Part shown: one piece after another, positions 31,288 to 35,107 of the stretch
Layout: every line of letters begins with the position of its first letter
How positions within the stretch are numbered: position 1 is the first letter of the stretch
Source of the DNA: Bacteroidales bacterium
Lineage (GTDB): Bacteria; Bacteroidota; Bacteroidia; Bacteroidales; P3
Assembly (NCBI GenBank): GCA_900771365.1
Contig: CAAGNU010000092.1
Coordinates: 1 to 35,107, forward strand
Reading direction: 5' to 3'
Length of the DNA stretch: 35,107 bases
The notes under the pieces: model-generated
What the model was told of the DNA's origin: nothing
Seen by the model: only the letters and a program-made list of their open reading frames with translations
Databases searched by the model: none
Made by a program: the position numbers and the translations under genes

Positions 31288-32571
31288 ATGAGAGAACTCA
31301 CACAAAAAGAGAAAGAACTTTGTAAAGCACTTATTGACAAAGATAGAAAAGAACAGCATCAATTACGTATTGGAGATGTCCTTTTGGACTTGTACGATTT
31401 TGAGTGTATCGAAAAAGATGTTTCAGGAGAGAAATATCAAGACTGTCCCTTTAATATTAGAATCGGTTGTTTAAGTGATAAAAGAAAAGGTATAGAGGAA
31501 GACATGAATGAGGCTATTGCACTTCTGATAATGCTTAAAGAAAAAGGGATGCTATCTTATTGCTATTCAAAATCGGACGAATGTTTTGGGGATAACACTC
31601 CACAACTATATTATTTAGAAGAGCCTGAACATAGTGAGGCAGCTATGCTAAACTACTTTAACGTTAATGTATGGCATTTGCTTGACAGTTATTACTATGT
31701 TTCTAACTCGTTTGTTGATTATGTGAATAATGATTGTAAAACTATAGAGCAACGAAGACACGAGGAGGAAATGTCTTCGATGAAGTGCACCAATCATATT
31801 TCAATCGCAACAGCCGTTATTGCCGTTCTCACCTTATTCGTTACCATATGTTGCTCATGTTCAAGATCGGCAAAGCAAAATGAGATCATAAATTATACAG
31901 AAACACAGTATAAAAGTTATGAGGAAATCATGGCTGATTCTATAGTCAGTCTTTCTTTCAAAGGAATAACCCTAGGTAAACCTTTATCTGCTGCCTTAAA
32001 AAGAGAGATTGAAAATAATCATATATGGAATGTGAGTCGTAAAGGCGATGAAACAAAGGGGCAAACAAGCATTTTATTATTGGATTCAGATAAGCCATTA
32101 CAGGTTAGTATCATTATCAGTACGATTAGGGATACTGTTTATAGTATTGATTTGAAATCAAAATCCGACAGAGCATTTGATAATATAGCAAAGTTATACG
32201 GTGAAAAATACGGGCGGTGTACTTATTATAGCTATGATACGCCAGATGCAACATACAATCCTAATAATAATGAGTATTACGAATGGACATTTTCAAACCA
32301 AAGGGTTGAAGTAACAGAAAAAGACTATGTAATGGAAATTAGGGATTATATGATGAAGGATAAAGAAACACTCCAGATGTTTTTGGATTGTAGAGACCAT
32401 AGTGTATATGTACATTACACGGATTTTGAATTTAGTGAAAAAGCACGAATTTCCGATTCAATAAAACGTGAACAAGAAGAACTCTATAAAGCAAAAAAGC
32501 AACACATTCAAGATTCAATAATTAAAATTAAAGAATCAAGGAGAAAAGATGCCGCCCTCATACAAATATAA
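31288..32571 (+). CDS. AT-rich single-span membrane protein of unknown function
   Basis: The start at 31288 is preferred over an upstream in-frame ATG at 31243, which falls inside the nifJ hairpin. The 427-residue product has a soluble N-terminal part (1-165, with LRIGDVLLDLYDFECIEKDV and CPFNIRIGCLSDKRKGIEED), one transmembrane helix (about 171-191, ISIATAVIAVLTLFVTICCS) and a C-terminal part of 235 residues. That part ends in a charged coiled-coil-like tail (KREQEELYKAKKQHIQDSII). I do not recognise a family. It is far more AT-rich than nifJ and is followed after 2 bases by another unknown gene, so the two form a cassette. Confidence 0.7.
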   Translation: MRELTQKEKELCKALIDKDRKEQHQLRIGDVLLDLYDFECIEKDVSGEKYQDCPFNIRIGCLSDKRKGIEEDMNEAIALLIMLKEKGMLSYCYSKSDECFGDNTPQLYYLEEPEHSEAAMLNYFNVNVWHLLDSYYYVSNSFVDYVNNDCKTIEQRRHEEEMSSMKCTNHISIATAVIAVLTLFVTICCSCSRSAKQNEIINYTETQYKSYEEIMADSIVSLSFKGITLGKPLSAALKREIENNHIWNVSRKGDETKGQTSILLLDSDKPLQVSIIISTIRDTVYSIDLKSKSDRAFDNIAKLYGEKYGRCTYYSYDTPDATYNPNNNEYYEWTFSNQRVEVTEKDYVMEIRDYMMKDKETLQMFLDCRDHSVYVHYTDFEFSEKARISDSIKREQEELYKAKKQHIQDSIIKIKESRRKDAALIQI

Positions 32572-32573
32572 CA

Positions 32574-33581
32574 ATGGGATACAACGGCAATAATAGAGGA
32601 AGGACCCACAATTGGAGTGGTGTTAGAAACAAACAGCATTATAACTGGGGGCTAAATTTAACTGCAAGGGCAATGGCGGCTCCTTTTGCTATTCTTGGAG
32701 CACTAATAGAATTGGCTGATATAGATACGTCAACTCCGAAATGTACATCATATAATAATACCAAATCGATTAATCCACCGAAACAACCACCAGTACAACC
32801 ACATAATCTCATTAAAGCACTAATTGGATTTTATCCTGAACTATCTCAAAGGATTACAAAACTATCAGAACAAAAACATGAATTATCCTCGCTCAAAAAT
32901 AAATTGAAATCTGTTCGCTGGAATTTTTTCTTGTTTTGGAAAAGGAAACGGATTATAAATGCTTTGAACTATAAGATATCACGAAAAGAACAGTTCGTTA
33001 CTTCATTCCACATTTTTGAAGAAGATATTATTGGGAAACCTATTGATAGAAGTCAAATTAAAGGGAAGGTCACTGTCCTTTTTTTCGACCAAGCAAAATG
33101 TAATAAATTTAATGAGGGGATTAAACTCAGAAAATCATTTGCAAATTTCATTAAAGAAATCAATATAATTCAATCATTGTCTTTAAAAGGGGATTATTGG
33201 CAGATGATTTTCTACAATAATGGATTATTACTAGAAGACAACAATCATATTCTGTATGTTCCGTATAAAGATATCGCTGTTAAAGAAACATGGATTATCC
33301 ATTATGCAGATTGGGATACTCATGGATATGATATTGAAAGTTCATCTTGGAAATACACACGGCTTGATGGTGGACCAGATTTAAGATACTCTTGTAATAG
33401 TCAAATTCATTACATTCAAAGATATCAATTGGAATTAAAATTTAAAAAGTTAGAGAAAGACGAATCTTTATATTTGGTTTTTCAGAAAAAAGAAGATTCA
33501 TTGTTTTTGCGTAAGAAGATTGCCCCCCGTTCCCGACATGTTCCAGAAAAAATTAAAAACTATAATTCCAGGATATTCTGA
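32574..33581 (+). CDS. AT-rich protein of unknown function with a W...DGGPDxRY motif
   Basis: The 335-residue product starts with a Gly/Asn/Arg/Trp-rich stretch (NRGRTHNWSGVRNKQHYNWG), then a hydrophobic segment (ARAMAAPFAILGALIELADI, 31-50) that may be membrane-associated and a Pro-rich linker. A coiled-coil-like basic region follows (ITKLSEQKHELSSLKNKLKS, WKRKRIINALNYKI). The C-terminal part has a beta-rich domain with WKYTRLDGGPDLRYSCNSQI (259-278). I believe similar W...DGGPDxRY motifs occur in uncharacterised bacterial proteins, but cannot name the domain with confidence. It begins 2 bases after the previous gene. No function is assigned. Confidence 0.68.
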   Translation: MGYNGNNRGRTHNWSGVRNKQHYNWGLNLTARAMAAPFAILGALIELADIDTSTPKCTSYNNTKSINPPKQPPVQPHNLIKALIGFYPELSQRITKLSEQKHELSSLKNKLKSVRWNFFLFWKRKRIINALNYKISRKEQFVTSFHIFEEDIIGKPIDRSQIKGKVTVLFFDQAKCNKFNEGIKLRKSFANFIKEINIIQSLSLKGDYWQMIFYNNGLLLEDNNHILYVPYKDIAVKETWIIHYADWDTHGYDIESSSWKYTRLDGGPDLRYSCNSQIHYIQRYQLELKFKKLEKDESLYLVFQKKEDSLFLRKKIAPRSRHVPEKIKNYNSRIF

Positions 33582-33627
33582 TGTATTTAAATCAAAGAGC
33601 CACACAACAACAATCACATTACTTAAC

Positions 33628-33711
33628 AGCTTCATCAAGAAGAGCCAGTGGATTTTCGGTGGCGACGGCTGGGGCTATGATATCGGATTTGGCGGCCTCG
33701 ACCACGTCCTC
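33628..33711 (+). pseudogene. Fragment of a divergent nifJ (thiamine-binding region)
   Basis: These 84 bases match nifJ 30530-30616 (residues about 956-984). After one codon of length difference (Met-Val versus Ile), 73 of 78 bases agree, and all five differences are third-base synonymous changes, so the encoded KKSQWIFGGDGWGYDIGFGG and LDHVL are identical. The fragment thus comes from another nifJ allele, not a fresh copy of the neighbour. It ends in a TAA-containing stretch shortly after. It marks the right edge of the AT-rich cassette. Confidence 0.88.
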
Positions 33712-33724
33712 GTCGGAGACTAAG

Positions 33725-33799
33725 ATGGCAACTGAAAGTTTCAAGCACACATACGAAAATCAGAATAATCACGTTGTGAGCAACAGGGATAAACAATAA
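33725..33799 (+). CDS. Possible 24-residue peptide
   Basis: A short frame (MATESFKHTYENQNNHVVSN, then RDKQ and stop) lies between the nifJ fragment and the AlbA_2 gene. It has no recognised features and may be chance. Confidence 0.15.
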   Translation: MATESFKHTYENQNNHVVSNRDKQ

Positions 33800-33844
33800 A
33801 ATGATTTGTTCTCAAAATTCGTCAATAGTAGTGATTAATGCAAT

Positions 33845-35107
33845 ATGACAATAAACGAATTAGAAATATTAGTCCAACAGGGTGAGCATCGGCAGTTGGA
33901 ATTGAAGAAAACGACGGGCGAACTAAAGGATGGTATGCATTCGGCTTGTGCTTTCTTAAACTCTGAAGGTGGCTGGCTTATCTTTGGCGTTGCACCAACT
34001 TCATTGAAGATTGAAGGTCAGAATGTATCGGATAATACTCAAAGAGAAATTGCCCAAGCATTAAGTCTGTTGGAACCACAAGTAGATGTGGCTGTAGAGT
34101 ATATTGATATTCCCGACCATTTGGAGAAGAAAGTCATAGCGATGCATTTTGACGGATGGGTATGGGGGAACGCTCCTTATACTTATCATGGCTGCCCATA
34201 TTATAAAGTTGAGAGTACCACCAAGACGATGCCCCGCGAGATGTATGACGAGCGTTTGAGACGATGCAAGCCAGATTATTTTGCATGGGAACGACAACCT
34301 TCCAATTTTGAAGACATCAGTTCTTTGGACGAGAAACTGATTCGTGGGGTTGTCCGCCTCGGTGTAGAGCGAACCCGACTTCCCGAATCGGCACTAACAG
34401 AACCGATAGAAGATGTGCTTGCGAAATGGAAGATAATTAGCGGAGGGAAACCACTAAATGCTGCAACAGCATTATTTACCAAGGAAACAGGTATGTACAC
34501 GCAATTCACTATGCGTATGGCTCGTTTCGTGGGTGTTGACAAGAATGAGTTTATCGACAATCAGCGAGTGGAAGGCAACATATTTGTTCTTCTTAACGAA
34601 GCGATGAATTTCTTCCGCAAGCATCTTAACATGAATGGAAGAGTAGTTGGATTGGTTCGTGAAGACATGTTAGAAATACCGACCGAAGCGCTGCGCGAAG
34701 CCATTCTGAACGCTTTGTGTCACAGACAGTATGAGAAATTCAATCTTACCATCAGTATCGCCATTTTTGATGACCGTATTGAGATTTCCAATCCCGGCAT
34801 CCTGCCTCCTCAAATCACAGCAGAGAACATCATCCATTCGCATGATTCTGCACCATACAACCCGCTTATTGCCAATGTTCTCTACAACTCTTCTTATATT
34901 GAGAACTGGGGATCGGGTGTGAGTCGAATAATAAAGGCTTGTCGTAGAGCTAATCTTGCAGACCCCCAATGGAGTACTAATGCCGGTTTTGTTGTTGTGA
35001 CTTTCTGCAGGCCAATAATTGATGCTACTACGGAAAAGACTACGGAAAAGACTACGGAAAAGACTACGGAAAAGACTACGGAAAAGACTACGGAAAAGAC
35101 TACGGAA
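33845..35107 (+). CDS. AlbA_2 (Schlafen-like) / RecG-like ATP-binding protein, C-terminus cut by the window edge
   Basis: The frame from the ATG at 33845 is open to the end (421 codons). The N-terminus matches the AlbA_2 domain: RQLELKKTTGELKDGMHSAC and AFLNSEGGWLIFGVAPTSLK. The middle carries the HATPase_c_4 signature PTEALREAILNALCHRQYEK, NPGILPPQ and YNSSYIENWGSGVSRIIKAC. These proteins are put as transcriptional regulators or RecG-related ATPases and are common in accessory regions. The visible end is a Thr-Thr-Glu-Lys repeat from 35027 onward. In relatives such a linker is followed by a winged-helix DNA-binding domain, which would lie outside the window. Confidence 0.85.
   Translation, partial: MTINELEILVQQGEHRQLELKKTTGELKDGMHSACAFLNSEGGWLIFGVAPTSLKIEGQNVSDNTQREIAQALSLLEPQVDVAVEYIDIPDHLEKKVIAMHFDGWVWGNAPYTYHGCPYYKVESTTKTMPREMYDERLRRCKPDYFAWERQPSNFEDISSLDEKLIRGVVRLGVERTRLPESALTEPIEDVLAKWKIISGGKPLNAATALFTKETGMYTQFTMRMARFVGVDKNEFIDNQRVEGNIFVLLNEAMNFFRKHLNMNGRVVGLVREDMLEIPTEALREAILNALCHRQYEKFNLTISIAIFDDRIEISNPGILPPQITAENIIHSHDSAPYNPLIANVLYNSSYIENWGSGVSRIIKACRRANLADPQWSTNAGFVVVTFCRPIIDATTEKTTEKTTEKTTEKTTEKTTEKTTE
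35027..35107 (+). repeat. 12-base tandem repeat coding for TTEK
   Basis: The unit ACTACGGAAAAG is repeated six full times and begins a seventh at the window edge, with no base change. Each unit adds four residues, so slippage changes linker length without breaking the frame. Confidence 0.93.

Overview
The window looks like a chromosomal segment of a member of the Bacteroidales, most likely Prevotella-like. Three things suggest this: several promoters of the Bacteroidota type (TAnnTTTG -7 box), many lipoproteins and small families typical of the phylum (DUF4292, DUF4159, THUMP-like methyltransferase, fimbrillin-like lipoprotein, ORF6N, PGN_0703-type nuclease), and a kdsD/recQ divergent pair. 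The species cannot be fixed from the sequence alone.

Layout. 1-422 is the start of a secreted protein on the minus strand. 1077-6382 is a plus-strand run of a TPR lipoprotein, a DUF4292 lipoprotein, a periplasmic protein, TadA, a nucleotidyltransferase and a THUMP-like methyltransferase. 6379-7774 is a minus-strand pair (RsmE, DUF4159). 7860-8343 is a decayed ISL3-type transposase. kdsD (minus) and recQ (plus) diverge at 9471-9675. 12031-15308 is a plus-strand group: a GDPD-like protein, a GH29 fucosidase and an EamA transporter. 15410-18151 is a minus-strand operon of a small repeat peptide, a fimbrillin-like lipoprotein and a PrsW-type membrane protease. It is driven by a canonical promoter whose spacer is a perfect 20-bp palindrome. 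lptB (plus) faces a minus-strand operon of an Ig-like lipoprotein, a flippase, fabD and an outer-membrane barrel.

From about 25.6 kb the window becomes accessory in character. It holds an ORF6N protein, a PD-(D/E)XK nuclease, the core gene nifJ, two very AT-rich unknown genes, a stray 84-base piece of a divergent nifJ, and an AlbA_2/RecG-like ATPase that runs off the end in a 12-base tandem repeat. nifJ is thus wedged between mobile or defence-like genes.

The most unusual content is non-coding. (1) A palindromic element built from 11-base units with a conserved 18-base loop occurs in two inverted, homologous copies (18387-18505 and 25403-25520), with a worn relative near 795-875. (2) Arrays with a strict 8-base period, often two arrays back to back in opposite sense, sit in at least four gaps and in one case probably encode the N-terminus of a lipoprotein. 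(3) Arrays with a 7- or 14-base period lie beside them. (4) A palindrome plus heptad piece appears to have entered the flippase gene in frame. Together they suggest an active, apparently uncharacterised small-repeat system that shapes gene borders in this genome.
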